From Paracoccaceae bacterium (GTDB lineage Bacteria; Pseudomonadota; Alphaproteobacteria; Rhodobacterales; Rhodobacteraceae), in the NCBI GenBank assembly GCA_020832655.1, contig JAFIEF010000007.1:1-64000 (forward strand): a stretch of DNA of 64,000 nt. The letters are read 5' to 3'. Below, piece after piece: positions 1 to 9,410 of the stretch (positions are counted from its first letter, which is position 1; each line of letters begins with the position of its first letter). The translations under genes and the position numbers were made by a program. The notes under the pieces are model-generated. The model searched no databases, had not been told where the DNA came from, and saw nothing but the letters and a program-made list of their open reading frames with translations.

Positions 1-49
1 AGGCGGCCGCACCGTCGGCGCCGGCGTGGTGTCGAAAATCATCGAGTAA
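1..49 (+). CDS. tuf: Elongation factor Tu, 3' end only (partial)
   Basis: Only the last 15 codons and the stop lie in the window. They read GRTVGAGVVSKIIE before TAA, the near-invariant C-terminus of EF-Tu (domain 3), the GTPase that delivers aminoacyl-tRNA to the ribosome. A tuf gene directly upstream of rpsJ is the usual arrangement in alphaproteobacteria, which supports the call. The start and GTPase domain are outside the window. Confidence 0.85.
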   Translation, partial: GGRTVGAGVVSKIIE

Positions 50-62
50 TCAAGCGGTTTGT

Positions 63-85
63 TGCGCGGGGGCTGGCCCCGCGCA
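63..85 (+). terminator. Stem-loop between tuf and rpsJ
   Basis: A perfect 9-bp GC-rich inverted repeat (63-71 pairing with 77-85, 5-nt loop) begins 14 nt after the tuf stop. No T-run follows, so it is more likely a partial terminator or mRNA-stabilising hairpin that lets EF-Tu be made in excess of the ribosomal proteins than a full stop signal. Confidence 0.5.
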
Positions 86-112
86 GCGCACCCCTGCGAA
101 GGAACAGAACAG

Positions 113-421
113 ATGCAAGGTCAGAATATCCGCATCCGGCTCAAGGCCTTCGATTACCGCGTGCTCGATGCCAGCACGCAGGAAATCGTGAACACGGCCA
201 AGCGCACGGGCGCACAGGTCCGCGGGCCGATCCCGCTGCCCAACAAGATTGAGAAATTCACGGTTCTTCGTGGTCCGCATATCGACAAGAAGTCGCGCGA
301 CCAGTGGGAGATCCGCACCCATAAACGTCTGCTCGACATCGTCGATCCGACCCCGCAAACCGTTGACGCGCTGATGAAGCTCGATCTGGCGGCAGGGGTC
401 GATGTCGAGATCAAAGTGTAA
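113..421 (+). CDS. rpsJ: 30S ribosomal protein S10 (uS10)
   Basis: Protein of the 30S head; the same protein is NusE of transcription antitermination complexes. The 102-residue product starts [19 protein letters not shown] and matches the usual alphaproteobacterial length and N-terminus. The reading frame is open further upstream to a TTG at 59, but ATG 113 is preceded by GAAGGAAC about 10 nt upstream and gives the family start. It is the first gene of the S10-type operon and is followed 12 nt later by rplC. Confidence 0.97.
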   Translation: MQGQNIRIRLKAFDYRVLDASTQEIVNTAKRTGAQVRGPIPLPNKIEKFTVLRGPHIDKKSRDQWEIRTHKRLLDIVDPTPQTVDALMKLDLAAGVDVEIKV

Positions 422-433
422 GGAGCCAGGACA

Positions 434-1270
434 ATGCGCTCTGGAGTGATTGCAAAGAAGCTGGGGATGACCCGGCTGTTCATGGAGGACGGGCGGCAAG
501 TTCCCGTAACTGTCCTGCAACTGGACGGGCTGCAGGTTGTGGCCCAGCGTACAGCGGAAAAGGACGGCTATTCGGCGGTCCAGCTTGGCGCGGGCACGGC
601 CAAGGCCAAGCGGGTTCCCGCGCCGATGCGCGGCCATTTCGCACGCGCCAATGTTGCCCCCAAACGCAAGCTGGCCGAATTCCGCGTCAGCCCCGAGAAT
701 CTGATCGAGGTGGGTGAGGAAATCACCGCCGATCATTATTTCGAAGGGCAGTTCGTGGATATCGCGGGCACCTCGATCGGCAAGGGCTTTGCCGGTGCGA
801 TGAAGCGGCATAATTTTGGCGGCCTGCGCGCCAGCCACGGCGTGTCGATCAGCCACCGCAGCCACGGTTCGACCGGTCAGTGTCAGGATCCCGGCAAGGT
901 GTTCAAGGGCAAGAAGATGGCCGGCCATATGGGCGCTGTGCGGGTGACCACGCAGAACCTGCAAGTGGTGCGCACCGACAGCGAACGCGGGTTGATCATG
1001 GTCAAGGGCGCGGTTCCCGGATCCAAGGGCGGCTGGGTGACGATCAAGGATGCGGTCAAGAAACCCTTCCCTGAAAACGCCATTCTGCCTGCGGCGCTGA
1101 AATCCGCAGCCGAAGCCGCGCGCAAGGCCGCTGAAGAAGCCGCTGCTGCCGCTGCTGCCGAGGAAGAGGCCGCACGTCAGGCCGCGCTCGAAGCCGAAGC
1201 CGCAGAGCAGGAAGCCGCGCTGCAAGAGGCCGAGGCCCAGATCGAGGCCGAGAAGAAGGAAGGCGAGTGA
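434..1270 (+). CDS. rplC: 50S ribosomal protein L3 (uL3) with Ala/Glu-rich C-terminal tail
   Basis: Early 50S assembly protein that binds 23S rRNA and reaches toward the peptidyl transferase centre. Residues 1 to about 215 are ordinary L3, including the HNFGG and SHGSTGQ loop regions. Residues about 219-278 are an extra tail made almost only of Ala, Glu, Gln, Arg and Lys, with the look of a charged helix or coiled coil. Typical bacterial L3 is about 205-220 residues, so the 278-residue length is unusual. The start follows an AGGAG motif. It is separated from rplD by one base. Confidence 0.96.
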   Translation: MRSGVIAKKLGMTRLFMEDGRQVPVTVLQLDGLQVVAQRTAEKDGYSAVQLGAGTAKAKRVPAPMRGHFARANVAPKRKLAEFRVSPENLIEVGEEITADHYFEGQFVDIAGTSIGKGFAGAMKRHNFGGLRASHGVSISHRSHGSTGQCQDPGKVFKGKKMAGHMGAVRVTTQNLQVVRTDSERGLIMVKGAVPGSKGGWVTIKDAVKKPFPENAILPAALKSAAEAARKAAEEAAAAAAAEEEAARQAALEAEAAEQEAALQEAEAQIEAEKKEGE

Positions 1271-1271
1271 G

Positions 1272-1892
1272 ATGAAACTCGACGTTGTCAATCTGCAGGC
1301 AGGCAATGCCGGTGAGGTCGAGCTCAACGAGGCCATTTTTGGTCTGGAGCCGCGCGCCGACATCCTGCACCGTGTGGTGCGCTGGCAGCGGGCGAAAGCC
1401 CAGGCCGGCACCCACAAGGTCAAGACCCGCTCGGAAACCAGCTATTCGACCAAGAAGATCTATCGCCAGAAGGGCACCGGCGGCGCACGCCACGGTGATC
1501 GCAATGCGCCGATCTTCCGCGGTGGTGGTGTCTATAAAGGGCCGACCCCGCGCAGCCATGCCTTCGATCTGCCGAAGAAACTGCGCGCGCTGGGTCTGAA
1601 GCTGGCGCTGTCGGCCAAGGCTGGCAGCGGCAAGCTGGTGGTTCTGGATTCGACCGAAATGACCGAGGCCAAGACTGCTGTGCTGGCCAAGGCCGCGAAA
1701 GAGCTGGGCTGGAAAAAGGCACTGGTCATCGACGGGGCAGAGGTGAATGAGAACTTCGCCCGCGCCGCGCGCAACCTTGAGGGCATCGATGTGCTGCCTT
1801 CGATGGGGGCCAATGTCTATGACATCCTGCGCCGTGACACGCTGGTGATCACCCGCGCCGGACTTGAAGCATTGGAGGCTCGACTGGCATGA
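1272..1892 (+). CDS. rplD: 50S ribosomal protein L4 (uL4)
   Basis: The 206-residue product contains the conserved L4 segments [11 protein letters not shown] and [12 protein letters not shown], the latter belonging to the extended loop that lines the peptide exit tunnel. In Escherichia coli L4 also represses its own operon; whether this holds here cannot be seen. The gene begins one base after rplC and its last four bases (ATGA) overlap the start of rplW, so L4 and L23 are probably translationally coupled. Confidence 0.96.
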   Translation: MKLDVVNLQAGNAGEVELNEAIFGLEPRADILHRVVRWQRAKAQAGTHKVKTRSETSYSTKKIYRQKGTGGARHGDRNAPIFRGGGVYKGPTPRSHAFDLPKKLRALGLKLALSAKAGSGKLVVLDSTEMTEAKTAVLAKAAKELGWKKALVIDGAEVNENFARAARNLEGIDVLPSMGANVYDILRRDTLVITRAGLEALEARLA

Positions 1893-2185
1893 GCGCGACA
1901 GCAAAGCATTACGATGTGATCCGCAAGCCGATCATCACCGAAAAGGCGACAATGGCGTCCGAGGCCAATGCCGTTGTCTTTGAAGTGGCAATCGACGCGA
2001 ACAAGCCCCAGATCAAGGACGCCATCGAGGCGATCTTCGGGGTGAAGGTCAAGGCGGTGAACACCACCATCACCAAAGGCAAGACCAAGCGCTTCCGGGG
2101 CATGCCCGGTCGCCGCCGGGACGTCAAGAAAGCATATGTCACCCTGGAAGAGGGAAATGCTATCGACGTCACGACCGGCCTTTGA
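1889..2185 (+). CDS. rplW: 50S ribosomal protein L23 (uL23)
   Basis: A 98-residue protein at the exit of the peptide tunnel and, in the family, the docking site for trigger factor and SRP. It begins with the typical [15 protein letters not shown] segment and ends with the conserved [10 protein letters not shown] stretch. The start codon overlaps the rplD stop (ATGA). A 117-bp gap containing a hairpin separates it from rplB. Confidence 0.96.
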   Translation: MSATAKHYDVIRKPIITEKATMASEANAVVFEVAIDANKPQIKDAIEAIFGVKVKAVNTTITKGKTKRFRGMPGRRRDVKKAYVTLEEGNAIDVTTGL

Positions 2186-2202
2186 TAAAGGACGAAGCGA
2201 CT

Positions 2203-2230
2203 CAGCGGCCCCGGCCTTTCGGGGCCGCTG
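2203..2230 (+). terminator. Intra-operon stem-loop between rplW and rplB
   Basis: A perfect 10-bp inverted repeat, CAGCGGCCCC (2203-2212) with GGGGCCGCTG (2221-2230) and an 8-nt loop. No T-tract follows. It sits in the longest gap of the first half of the operon and could attenuate readthrough or mark an mRNA processing site. Confidence 0.5.
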
Positions 2231-2302
2231 GTCATTTGGCGCATTGCGCCAGCTGGACTGAAACCGGACCTTATGGTCCAAAGCACACGGAAGACAGAAA
2301 GC

Positions 2303-3142
2303 ATGGCACTCAAGTCGTATAAACCGACGACGCCGGGCCAGCGTGGGCTGGTTCTGATCGACCGTTCGGAGCTTTGGAAAGGTCGCCCGGTCAAGGCTCT
2401 TACAGAGGGTCTGACCAAATCGGGCGGTCGGAACAACACCGGACGGATCACGGCCCGCCGCATTGGCGGTGGCGCAAAGCGTCTTTATCGCATCGTGGAT
2501 TTCAAGCGCAAGAAGCTTGATGTTCCGGCTGTTGTGGAACGGATCGAATATGACCCCAACCGCACCGCCTTTATCGCGCTGATCAAATATGACGATGGCG
2601 AGCAGGCTTACATCCTGGCGCCGCAGCGTCTGGCGGTCGGCGACAAGGTCGTGGCGTCAGGCAAAGCCGACATCAAGCCCGGCAATGCAATGCCGTTTTC
2701 GGGCATGCCCATCGGCACGATTGTCCACAATATCGAGATGAAGCCCGGCAAGGGCGGTCAGATTGCGCGTGCCGCCGGCACCTATGCGCAGTTCGTGGGC
2801 CGCGATGGTGGCTATGCGCAAATCCGTCTGTCTTCGGGCGAATTGCGGATGGTGCGTCAGGAATGCTTTGCCACTGTGGGCGCAGTGTCGAACCCCGACA
2901 ACTCGAACCAGAATTTCGGCAAGGCCGGCCGCACCCGTCATCAGGGCAAACGCCCCTCGGTGCGCGGTGTCGCGATGAACCCGATCGATCACCCGCATGG
3001 TGGTGGTGAGGGGCGCACCTCGGGTGGCCGCACGCCGGTGACGCCCTGGGGTAAGGACACCAAGGGCCGCAAGACGCGCTCGAACAAGCAGACCGACAAA
3101 TACATTGTCCGGTCACGCCACGCGAAGAAGAAGGGGCGCTAA
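2303..3142 (+). CDS. rplB: 50S ribosomal protein L2 (uL2)
   Basis: Largest conserved 50S protein, needed for subunit joining and peptidyl transferase activity. The 279-residue product starts [17 protein letters not shown], the standard alphaproteobacterial start; ten in-frame codons upstream to 2273 are not conserved-looking. The C-terminal region has the signature [14 protein letters not shown] followed by [11 protein letters not shown]. Followed after 3 nt by rpsS. Confidence 0.97.
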   Translation: MALKSYKPTTPGQRGLVLIDRSELWKGRPVKALTEGLTKSGGRNNTGRITARRIGGGAKRLYRIVDFKRKKLDVPAVVERIEYDPNRTAFIALIKYDDGEQAYILAPQRLAVGDKVVASGKADIKPGNAMPFSGMPIGTIVHNIEMKPGKGGQIARAAGTYAQFVGRDGGYAQIRLSSGELRMVRQECFATVGAVSNPDNSNQNFGKAGRTRHQGKRPSVRGVAMNPIDHPHGGGEGRTSGGRTPVTPWGKDTKGRKTRSNKQTDKYIVRSRHAKKKGR

Positions 3143-3145
3143 TCT

Positions 3146-3424
3146 ATGGCACGTTCAGTATGGAAAGGCCCGTTCGTCGATGCCTATGTCCTGAAAAAGG
3201 CAGAAAAGGCACGCGAGTCGGGGCGTAATGAAGTCATCAAGATCTGGTCGCGCCGCTCTACCATCCTGCCTCAATTCGTGGGGCTGACCTTTGGTGTGTA
3301 TAACGGCAAGAAGCACATCCCCGTGCTGGTGACCGAGGACATGATCGGCCAGAAATTCGGCGAATACTCGCCCACGCGCACCTATTACGGGCACGCGGCC
3401 GACAAAAAAGCGAAACGGAAGTAA
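3146..3424 (+). CDS. rpsS: 30S ribosomal protein S19 (uS19)
   Basis: The 92-residue protein of the 30S head, which forms a pair with S13 near the A-site finger. [14 protein letters not shown] at the start and the basic C-terminus [11 protein letters not shown] are family-typical. It lies 3 nt after rplB and 3 nt before rplV, so its ribosome binding site lies within the end of rplB (AAGAAGG). Confidence 0.96.
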   Translation: MARSVWKGPFVDAYVLKKAEKARESGRNEVIKIWSRRSTILPQFVGLTFGVYNGKKHIPVLVTEDMIGQKFGEYSPTRTYYGHAADKKAKRK

Positions 3425-3427
3425 GTC

Positions 3428-3808
3428 ATGGGTAAAGAGACAAATCCGCGCCGCGTGGCCGAAAACGAAGCGATGGCGAAGTCGCGCATGCTGCGCGTCA
3501 GCCCGCAAAAGCTGAATCTGGTCGCGGCGATGATCCGCGGCAAGAAAGTGGACAAGGCACTGAATGACCTGACCTTCTCGAAGAAGCGGATCGCAGGTGA
3601 TGTGAAGAAATGTCTGCAATCGGCGGTTGCCAATGCCGAAAACAACCACGGGCTGGATGTTGACGAACTGGTCGTTGCAGAAGCCTGGGTCGGCAAGAAC
3701 ATGGTGATGAAGCGCGGGCGTCCGCGCGCACGGGGTCGTTTTGGCAAGATCATGAAGCCGTTTTCAGAGCTGACCATCAAGGTTCGCCAGGTCGAGGAGC
3801 AAGCATAA
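3428..3808 (+). CDS. rplV: 50S ribosomal protein L22 (uL22)
   Basis: The 126-residue product has the L22 core ([21 protein letters not shown]) and the C-terminal hairpin rich in Arg and Gly ([14 protein letters not shown]) that lines the exit tunnel and is a known site of macrolide-resistance changes in other bacteria. Its stop codon TAA shares one base with the rpsC start (TAATG). Confidence 0.96.
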   Translation: MGKETNPRRVAENEAMAKSRMLRVSPQKLNLVAAMIRGKKVDKALNDLTFSKKRIAGDVKKCLQSAVANAENNHGLDVDELVVAEAWVGKNMVMKRGRPRARGRFGKIMKPFSELTIKVRQVEEQA

Positions 3809-4509
3809 TGGGTCAGAAGGTCAATCCGATCGGCATGCGCCTTCAGGTCAACCGCACCTGGGACAGCCGTTGGTTCGCGGAAAGCAAGGATTACGGCAAT
3901 CTTCTGCTGGAAGATCTGAAAATCCGCGATTTCATCAAGGACGAATGCAAGCAGGCGGGCGTCAGCCGTGTCATCATCGAACGCCCGCACAAGAAGTGCC
4001 GCGTCACGATCCATACGGCGCGCCCCGGTGTCATCATTGGCAAGAAAGGTGCAGATATCGAAACCCTGCGCCGCAAGCTGGCCAATCTGACCGACAGCGA
4101 TCTGCATCTGAACATCGTTGAAGTGCGCAAGCCCGAACTCGATGCGCAGCTTGTGGCCGAAAGCATCTGTCAGCAGTTGGAACGCCGGGTCAGCTTCCGT
4201 CGTGCGATGAAGCGCGCGGTACAGAACGCCATGCGCATGGGCGCGTTGGGTATCCGGGTGAACCTGGCTGGCCGTCTGGGCGGGGCAGAGATCGCGCGCA
4301 CCGAATGGTACCGTGAAGGCCGCGTGCCGCTGCACACGCTGCGCGCCGACATCGATCACGCCCATTCCGAGGCGCTGACCGCTTACGGCATCATCGGCGT
4401 GAAGGTCTGGATCTTCAAGGGCGAGATCATGGAACATGATCCGCAGGCCCGTGATCGCCGGCATCAGGAACTTCAGGATTCGGGCGGCGCATCGCGTCCG
4501 CGCCGTTGA
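3808..4509 (+). CDS. rpsC: 30S ribosomal protein S3 (uS3)
   Basis: The 233-residue protein at the mRNA entry tunnel. It has an N-terminal KH type II RNA-binding domain with the loop GVIIGKKG at about residues 72-79 and the C-terminal S3 domain ([23 protein letters not shown]). The start is fixed by the TAATG junction with rplV. Confidence 0.97.
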   Translation: MGQKVNPIGMRLQVNRTWDSRWFAESKDYGNLLLEDLKIRDFIKDECKQAGVSRVIIERPHKKCRVTIHTARPGVIIGKKGADIETLRRKLANLTDSDLHLNIVEVRKPELDAQLVAESICQQLERRVSFRRAMKRAVQNAMRMGALGIRVNLAGRLGGAEIARTEWYREGRVPLHTLRADIDHAHSEALTAYGIIGVKVWIFKGEIMEHDPQARDRRHQELQDSGGASRPRR

Positions 4510-4530
4510 TCCGGCTGAAGGAGAAATACC

Positions 4531-4944
4531 ATGTTGCAACCGAAACGGACGAAGTTCCGCAAACAGCACAAGGGCCGGATCAAGGGCGAAGCCAAGGGCG
4601 GGTTTGACCTGAACTTTGGCGGCTACGGCCTGAAGGCGATTGAGCCAGAGCGCATTACCGCGCGCCAGATCGAAGCTGCCCGCCGTGCCATGACGCGCCA
4701 TATGAAGCGTCAGGGCCGCGTGTGGATCCGCATCTTCCCCGACACGCCTGTCACCTCGAAACCCACCGAGGTGCGGATGGGTAAGGGCAAAGGCTCGGTC
4801 GATTTCTGGGCTGCCAAGGTCAAGCCCGGCCGCGTGATGTTCGAGATTGACGGTGTCAATGACGCCGTTGCGCGCGAAGCGCTGCGTCTGGCGGCGATGA
4901 AGCTGCCGGTCAAGACCCGCGTCGTGGTGCGCGAAGACTGGTAA
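4531..4944 (+). CDS. rplP: 50S ribosomal protein L16 (uL16)
   Basis: The 137-residue protein at the base of the A-site region of the 50S subunit. [16 protein letters not shown] and the [19 protein letters not shown] motif are diagnostic. A clear GAAGGAG motif lies 8 nt upstream of the ATG. It is followed by a 202-bp gap that holds a hairpin and a promoter-like sequence, the main break inside the ribosomal gene string. Confidence 0.96.
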   Translation: MLQPKRTKFRKQHKGRIKGEAKGGFDLNFGGYGLKAIEPERITARQIEAARRAMTRHMKRQGRVWIRIFPDTPVTSKPTEVRMGKGKGSVDFWAAKVKPGRVMFEIDGVNDAVAREALRLAAMKLPVKTRVVVREDW

Positions 4945-4985
4945 ACCGGTCGGTGCCGTTGCGGCGCTGGCAGCATTGAAATAGC

Positions 4986-5019
4986 GGATATCCCGGCTGC
5001 ACATCTGGCCGGGATATCC
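4986..5019 (+). terminator. Strong stem-loop between rplP and rpmC
   Basis: A perfect 12-bp inverted repeat, GGATATCCCGGC (4986-4997) with GCCGGGATATCC (5008-5019), loop 10 nt. Only a short TTT follows three bases later. Together with the promoter-like motif just downstream it suggests a transcript boundary or partial terminator between the S10-like and spc-like halves. Confidence 0.6.
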
Positions 5020-5034
5020 AGTTTCCGCCGAGGC

Positions 5035-5063
5035 TTGCCAAATGGGCGTATCCCGCCTATACG
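5035..5063 (+). promoter_or_regulatory. Candidate housekeeping promoter upstream of rpmC
   Basis: TTGCCA (5035-5040) and TATACG (5058-5063) are separated by exactly 17 bp, a good match to a sigma70-type promoter. It lies just after the strong hairpin and 84 bp before rpmC. Downstream there is a small palindrome, CAGGGT-G-ACCCTG (5092-5104). Inferred to give independent transcription of rpmC to rpmD. Confidence 0.55.
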
Positions 5064-5146
5064 GGCAGCCTCATCCATCTCCGCCGGGAATCAGGGTGAC
5101 CCTGTGACAGGGGCTCTCCGGTGAGTGTTGACCAAAGGAACAGGCC

Positions 5147-5350
5147 ATGAAAGCCGAAGATCTGCGTAACAAGACCCCGGATCAGCTGCGTGACGAGCTG
5201 GTGTCGCTGAAGAAGGAAGCGTTCAACCTGCGCTTCCAGAAGGCGACCAACCAGCTTGAAAACACTGCACGGATCCGCAAGGTCCGTCGTGACGCCGCGC
5301 GCGTTGCGACCATCCTCAACGAAAAAGCCCGCGAAGCGGCGGCGAATTAA
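5147..5350 (+). CDS. rpmC: 50S ribosomal protein L29 (uL29)
   Basis: A 67-residue helical protein near the tunnel exit, neighbour of L23. [18 protein letters not shown] and the [18 protein letters not shown] segment are typical. AAAGGAACAGG upstream supplies the ribosome binding site. First gene after the internal hairpin and promoter-like sequence; rpsQ follows 11 nt later. Confidence 0.96.
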   Translation: MKAEDLRNKTPDQLRDELVSLKKEAFNLRFQKATNQLENTARIRKVRRDAARVATILNEKAREAAAN

Positions 5351-5361
5351 GGAGCTGGCAC

Positions 5362-5601
5362 ATGCCCAAACGCATTCTGCAAGGCAAGGTGACGAGCGAC
5401 AAGAATGACCAGACCGTCACGGTTCTGGTTGAACGCCGCTTCACGCACCCGGTTATGAAAAAGACGGTTCGCAGCACCAAGAAATATCGTGCGCATGATC
5501 CGCAGAACCAGTTCAAGGTTGGTGATACTGTTCGCATCAGCGAATGCGCGCCGATCTCGAAGTCCAAACGCTGGGAGGTGGTGACCGAAGCGACCAGCTA
5601 A
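5362..5601 (+). CDS. rpsQ: 30S ribosomal protein S17 (uS17)
   Basis: A 79-residue OB-fold protein that binds 16S rRNA early in 30S assembly. [27 protein letters not shown] and the KYRAHDPQ segment are conserved S17 features. AAGGAGCTGGCAC precedes the ATG. A 64-bp gap to rplN contains the small hairpin GGGCAT-G-ATGCCC. Confidence 0.96.
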   Translation: MPKRILQGKVTSDKNDQTVTVLVERRFTHPVMKKTVRSTKKYRAHDPQNQFKVGDTVRISECAPISKSKRWEVVTEATS

Positions 5602-5665
5602 GGCCATCAGCTTTCCAGTCTTGTCGAAACCCTGGGCATGATGCCCAAAGGTCGGGAGAAACCAA

Positions 5666-6034
5666 ATGATCCAGATGCAGACCAATCTGGATGTTGCTGA
5701 CAACTCTGGCGCGCGCCGGGTTCAGTGCATCAAGGTGCTCGGTGGGTCCAAACGGCGCTATGCGTCCGTGGGCGACATCATCGTGGTATCGGTCAAGGAA
5801 GCAATTCCGAAAGGCCGCGTGAAGAAGGGCGATGTGCGCAAGGCTGTTGTCGTGCGCACCGCCAAGGAAGTGCGTCGCGAAGACGGCACCGCCATCCGCT
5901 TTGACCGCAACGCCGCTGTCATCCTCAACAATGCAGGCGAGCCTGTCGGCACCCGTATTTTCGGGCCGGTGGTGCGCGAATTGCGTGCGAAGAACTTCAT
6001 GAAGATCATCTCGCTCGCGCCGGAGGTGTTGTGA
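5666..6034 (+). CDS. rplN: 50S ribosomal protein L14 (uL14)
   Basis: The 122-residue protein of the intersubunit face, also the binding site of the silencing factor RsfS in other bacteria. [31 protein letters not shown] is the canonical N-terminus. Its TGA stop overlaps the ATG of rplX by one base (TGATG). Confidence 0.97.
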   Translation: MIQMQTNLDVADNSGARRVQCIKVLGGSKRRYASVGDIIVVSVKEAIPKGRVKKGDVRKAVVVRTAKEVRREDGTAIRFDRNAAVILNNAGEPVGTRIFGPVVRELRAKNFMKIISLAPEVL

Positions 6035-6339
6035 TGGCTGCGAAACTGAAAAAAGGTGACAAGGTCATCGTGCTGACCGGCAAGGACAAGGGCAAGACCG
6101 GCGAGATTGATCGCGTCATGCCCAAGGACAACAAGGCCGTGGTGTCGGGCATCAATATCGCGATCCGTCACACCAAACAGACCCAGAATTCGCAAGGCGG
6201 GCGTCTTCCGCAGGCGATGCCGATTGACCTGTCCAATCTGGCGCTGGTCGATGGCAACGGCAAGGCAACGCGTGTTGGCTTCCGCGTGGAAGGCGACAAG
6301 AAGGTGCGTTTCGCCAAGACAACCGGGGAGGCAATCTGA
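6034..6339 (+). CDS. rplX: 50S ribosomal protein L24 (uL24)
   Basis: The 101-residue assembly initiator of the 50S subunit, with a KOW motif near the start ([22 protein letters not shown]). The start is taken at the ATG overlapping the rplN stop; a GTG one codon upstream is in frame but gives no better spacing. Its own stop overlaps the rplE ATG (TGATG), so L14, L24 and L5 are probably translationally coupled. Confidence 0.96.
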   Translation: MAAKLKKGDKVIVLTGKDKGKTGEIDRVMPKDNKAVVSGINIAIRHTKQTQNSQGGRLPQAMPIDLSNLALVDGNGKATRVGFRVEGDKKVRFAKTTGEAI

Positions 6340-6899
6340 TGCTTGATGCTGCTACCTATACCCCCCGCCTGAAAGCGCTTTACCGCGAGCAGATGCGCGC
6401 AGCGCTGAAGGAAGAGTTCGGCTACAAGAACGACATGATGATCCCGAAGCTCGACAAGATCGTGCTGAATATGGGCATCGGCGAGGCCGTGAAGGACAGC
6501 AAGAAGATCAAATCGGCGCAAGCCGATCTGACCGCGATTGCAGGCCAGAAGGCTGTCATCACGAAGGCGCGCAACTCGATCGCGGGCTTTCGTGTGCGCG
6601 AAGAAATGCCGCTGGGTGTCAAGGTCACCCTGCGCGGTGACCGCATGTATGAATTCCTTGACCGTCTGATCACCATCGCGCTGCCGCGCGTGCGTGACTT
6701 CCGCGGTGTCAAAGGCTCTTCCTTTGACGGGCGTGGCAATTATGCGATGGGCATCAAGGAACACATCGTCTTCCCCGAAATCAACTTCGATCAGATCGAC
6801 GAAGTCTGGGGCATGGATGTGATCATCTGCACCACCGCGAAAACCGACGCTGAAGCCAAGGCGCTGTTGAAGCAATTCAACATGCCCTTCACAAGCTGA
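6339..6899 (+). CDS. rplE: 50S ribosomal protein L5 (uL5)
   Basis: The 186-residue 5S rRNA-binding protein of the central protuberance. The conserved blocks [31 protein letters not shown] and [17 protein letters not shown] are all present. The start is fixed by the one-base overlap with rplX. Confidence 0.97.
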   Translation: MLDAATYTPRLKALYREQMRAALKEEFGYKNDMMIPKLDKIVLNMGIGEAVKDSKKIKSAQADLTAIAGQKAVITKARNSIAGFRVREEMPLGVKVTLRGDRMYEFLDRLITIALPRVRDFRGVKGSSFDGRGNYAMGIKEHIVFPEINFDQIDEVWGMDVIICTTAKTDAEAKALLKQFNMPFTS

Positions 6900-6918
6900 C
6901 GCGAAAGGGAGAGATCGA

Positions 6919-7224
6919 ATGGCCAAGAAAGCAATGATCGAACGCGAAAAGAAGCGTCAGCGCCTGGCAGAGAAATATGCCGCCAAACGTGCCGAGCTGA
7001 AAGCTATCGCCGCCGATGCCGAACGCCCGATGGAAGAGCGTTTCAAGGCAAACCTGAAGCTGGCACAACTGCCGCGGAATTCCTCGGAAACCCGCCTGCA
7101 TAATCGCTGCCAGCTTACGGGTCGCCCGAAAGCCTATTATCGTAAACTGAAAATTTCGCGGATCGCGCTGCGCGATCTGGCCTCGAAAGGCCAGATCCCC
7201 GGCATGGTCAAGTCGAGCTGGTAA
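6919..7224 (+). CDS. rpsN: 30S ribosomal protein S14 (uS14), zinc-free type
   Basis: The 101-residue, long form of S14. It has only one Cys (in the NRCQLTGRP motif) and lacks the CxxC pairs of the short zinc-binding form, so it does not need zinc. This is the usual alphaproteobacterial form. GAAAGGGAGAG precedes the start. Confidence 0.96.
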   Translation: MAKKAMIEREKKRQRLAEKYAAKRAELKAIAADAERPMEERFKANLKLAQLPRNSSETRLHNRCQLTGRPKAYYRKLKISRIALRDLASKGQIPGMVKSSW

Positions 7225-7236
7225 GGAGATCGCAAG

Positions 7237-7635
7237 ATGTCGATGAACGATCCTCTCGGCGATATGCTGACCCGTATCCGCAATGCGCAGATGCGCGGCA
7301 AGTCGACCGTGCGCACGCCGGCTTCGAAGCTGCGCGCCTGGGTGCTGGATGTGCTGATAGACGAAGGCTACATTCGTGGCTATGAAAATGTGACTTCTGA
7401 CGCCGGTCATCCGGAACTGGAAATTGCGCTGAAATATGCCGATGGCCAGCCCGCGATCCGCGAACTCAAGCGCATTTCCACGCCCGGTCGCCGCGTCTAT
7501 TCCGGTGTCCGCGAGATCCCGCAGGTCCGTAACGGGCTGGGTATCTCGGTTGTCTCTACGCCCAAGGGCGTGATGTCCGACGCAAATGCGCGCGCTGCCA
7601 ATGTCGGTGGCGAAGTGCTTTGCCGCGTGTTCTAA
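7237..7635 (+). CDS. rpsH: 30S ribosomal protein S8 (uS8)
   Basis: The 132-residue 16S rRNA central-domain binder, and the translational repressor of the spc operon in Escherichia coli. [22 protein letters not shown] and the C-terminal [21 protein letters not shown] motif are diagnostic. A TAAGGAGA site lies upstream. No E. coli-like S8 target was identified here by eye. Confidence 0.96.
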   Translation: MSMNDPLGDMLTRIRNAQMRGKSTVRTPASKLRAWVLDVLIDEGYIRGYENVTSDAGHPELEIALKYADGQPAIRELKRISTPGRRVYSGVREIPQVRNGLGISVVSTPKGVMSDANARAANVGGEVLCRVF

Positions 7636-7647
7636 GGAGGGCTTGAG

Positions 7648-8181
7648 ATGTCTCGAATTGGCAAGAAGCCTGTAGAACTGCCCGCAGGCGTGACTGCGCA
7701 GGTCAGCGGCCAGACCATCGAGGTCAAGGGGCCGAAAGGCACGCGCAGCTTCACTGCTGGCGACGATGTTGATATCATCCTTGACGGCAATGTCGTTTCG
7801 GTCAAGCCGCGCGGCATGTCCAAGCGCGCACGCCAGCAATGGGGGATGACCCGTTCGATGGTCGCCAATCTGGCGCAAGGCGTGACCGGTGGCTTCAAGA
7901 AGGAACTTGAACTGGTGGGTGTGGGTTACCGCGCCGCGATGCAGGGCAAGGATCTGAAGCTGTCGCTGGGCTACAGCCACGAAGTGATCTTCAATGTGCC
8001 CGAGGGCATCACTGTTTCGACCCCGAAACAGACAGAGATCGTCGTGGAAGGCATTGACCAGCAACAGGTCGGTGAAACTGCTGCGAATATTCGCAAGTGG
8101 CGCAGCCCCGAACCCTATAAGGGCAAGGGTATTCGCTACAAGGATGAGTATATCTTCCGCAAGGAAGGCAAGAAGAAGTAA
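7648..8181 (+). CDS. rplF: 50S ribosomal protein L6 (uL6)
   Basis: The 177-residue protein, two related alpha/beta domains, at the base of the L7/L12 stalk near the GTPase centre. [15 protein letters not shown] and the C-terminal [18 protein letters not shown] are characteristic. AAGGAGGGCTTGAG precedes the start, one of the strongest ribosome binding sites in the operon. Confidence 0.97.
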   Translation: MSRIGKKPVELPAGVTAQVSGQTIEVKGPKGTRSFTAGDDVDIILDGNVVSVKPRGMSKRARQQWGMTRSMVANLAQGVTGGFKKELELVGVGYRAAMQGKDLKLSLGYSHEVIFNVPEGITVSTPKQTEIVVEGIDQQQVGETAANIRKWRSPEPYKGKGIRYKDEYIFRKEGKKK

Positions 8182-8192
8182 GGGCGCGAAAG

Positions 8193-8552
8193 ATGGCGAA
8201 CACAAAGCAAAAGCTGTTCCAGAAACGCCGCCTGCGCGTTCGGAGCAAATTGAAGAAGCTGGCCAATGGGCGTCCGCGCCTGACGGTTCATCGTTCCAAC
8301 AAGAATATCAGCGCTCAGCTGATCGACGATGTGAATGGTGTGACGCTGGCCTCGGCCTCGACGCTGGAAAAGGATTTCGGCGTGGTGGGTGTCAACAACA
8401 AGGAAGCTGCGGCCAAGATCGGTGCTGCGATTGCCGAGCGCGCGAAAGCCGCTGGCGTCGTAGAGTGCTTTTTCGACCGCGGTGGTTTCATCTTTCACGG
8501 CAAGGTGAAGGCTCTGGCCGACGCTGCGCGTGAAGGTGGCCTGAAGTTCTGA
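8193..8552 (+). CDS. rplR: 50S ribosomal protein L18 (uL18)
   Basis: The 119-residue 5S rRNA-binding protein that acts with L5 and L25. [11 protein letters not shown] near the N-terminus and the C-terminal [24 protein letters not shown] are conserved L18 features. It lies 11 nt after rplF and 10 nt before rpsE. Confidence 0.96.
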   Translation: MANTKQKLFQKRRLRVRSKLKKLANGRPRLTVHRSNKNISAQLIDDVNGVTLASASTLEKDFGVVGVNNKEAAAKIGAAIAERAKAAGVVECFFDRGGFIFHGKVKALADAAREGGLKF

Positions 8553-8562
8553 GGAGACGATT

Positions 8563-9117
8563 ATGGCAGAGAGAGATAACCGCCGGGACCGCCGCGACCG
8601 CGACGAAAACCCGGAATTCGCCGATCGTCTGGTTGCGATCAACCGCGTGTCGAAAACCGTGAAGGGCGGCAAGCGCTTCGGCTTTGCGGCGCTTGTGGTG
8701 GTTGGTGATCAGCGTGGTCGTGTGGGCTTCGGCAAGGGCAAGGCCAAGGAAGTGCCCGAAGCCATCCGCAAGGCGACCGAACAGGCCAAGCGCCAGATGA
8801 TCCGTGTGCCGCTGCGCGACGGGCGCACGCTGCATCATGACATCGAAGGGCGTCACGGCGCTGGCAAGGTCGTCATGCGCACCGCTGCGCCGGGCACCGG
8901 GATCATTGCCGGTGGTCCGATGCGCGCGGTGTTCGAGATGCTGGGTCTGCAGGATGTGGTGGCAAAGTCGCTGGGCAGCCAGAACCCCTATAACATGGTT
9001 CGGGCAACCTTTGACGCGCTGAAGAATTCGGCAAGCCCGCGTCAGGTGGCACAGCGTCGCGGCAAGAAGGTTGCCGAGATCCTGCGCAAGCCTGAAACCG
9101 AAACCGCAGACGCGTAA
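8563..9117 (+). CDS. rpsE: 30S ribosomal protein S5 (uS5)
   Basis: The 184-residue protein of the 30S body, involved in decoding fidelity and mRNA helicase action with S3 and S4. After a charged N-terminal extension (residues 1-20) comes the S5 RNA-binding domain ([34 protein letters not shown]) and the C-terminal domain ([13 protein letters not shown]). GAGGAGACG lies upstream. Confidence 0.97.
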   Translation: MAERDNRRDRRDRDENPEFADRLVAINRVSKTVKGGKRFGFAALVVVGDQRGRVGFGKGKAKEVPEAIRKATEQAKRQMIRVPLRDGRTLHHDIEGRHGAGKVVMRTAAPGTGIIAGGPMRAVFEMLGLQDVVAKSLGSQNPYNMVRATFDALKNSASPRQVAQRRGKKVAEILRKPETETADA

Positions 9118-9131
9118 GGAAGGCTGGAGCA

Positions 9132-9320
9132 ATGGCAAAAACCATCGTGGTCAAGCAGATCGGTTCGCCGATCCGTCGCCCCGCCATCCAGCGTGAAACG
9201 CTGAAAGGCCTGGGCCTGAACAAGATGCACCGCACCCGCGAGCTGGAAGACACGCCCGCAGTGCGCGGCATGGTCGCCAAGATCCCGCATCTGGTGCAGA
9301 TCATCGAAGAGCGCGGCTGA
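9132..9320 (+). CDS. rpmD: 50S ribosomal protein L30 (uL30)
   Basis: A 62-residue protein with the L30 pattern [47 protein letters not shown] precedes the start. In most bacteria rplO, secY and further genes follow; here the next element is a strong terminator and a convergent gene, so rpmD ends the operon. Confidence 0.95.
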   Translation: MAKTIVVKQIGSPIRRPAIQRETLKGLGLNKMHRTRELEDTPAVRGMVAKIPHLVQIIEERG

Positions 9321-9362
9321 CCCGCGCCAGGCGTGCATTTTGCGCCTGCGACACTTTGTCAA

Positions 9363-9394
9363 ACGCCCCGCATCGCTGGATGCGGGGCGTTTTT
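9363..9394 (+). terminator. Rho-independent terminator of the ribosomal protein operon
   Basis: A perfect 11-bp stem, ACGCCCCGCAT (9363-9373) with ATGCGGGGCGT (9380-9390), 6-nt loop, followed directly by a T-run (9390-9394). It lies 43 bp after the rpmD stop. Confidence 0.9.
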
Positions 9395-9410
9395 CGTTCC
9401 CGCCTGACCG

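Noticed and set aside
50-1423. A 457-codon minus-strand frame opposite rpsJ-rplC-rplD
   Set aside because: Shadow of ribosomal protein genes, repetitive Gly/Arg/Phe-rich sequence.
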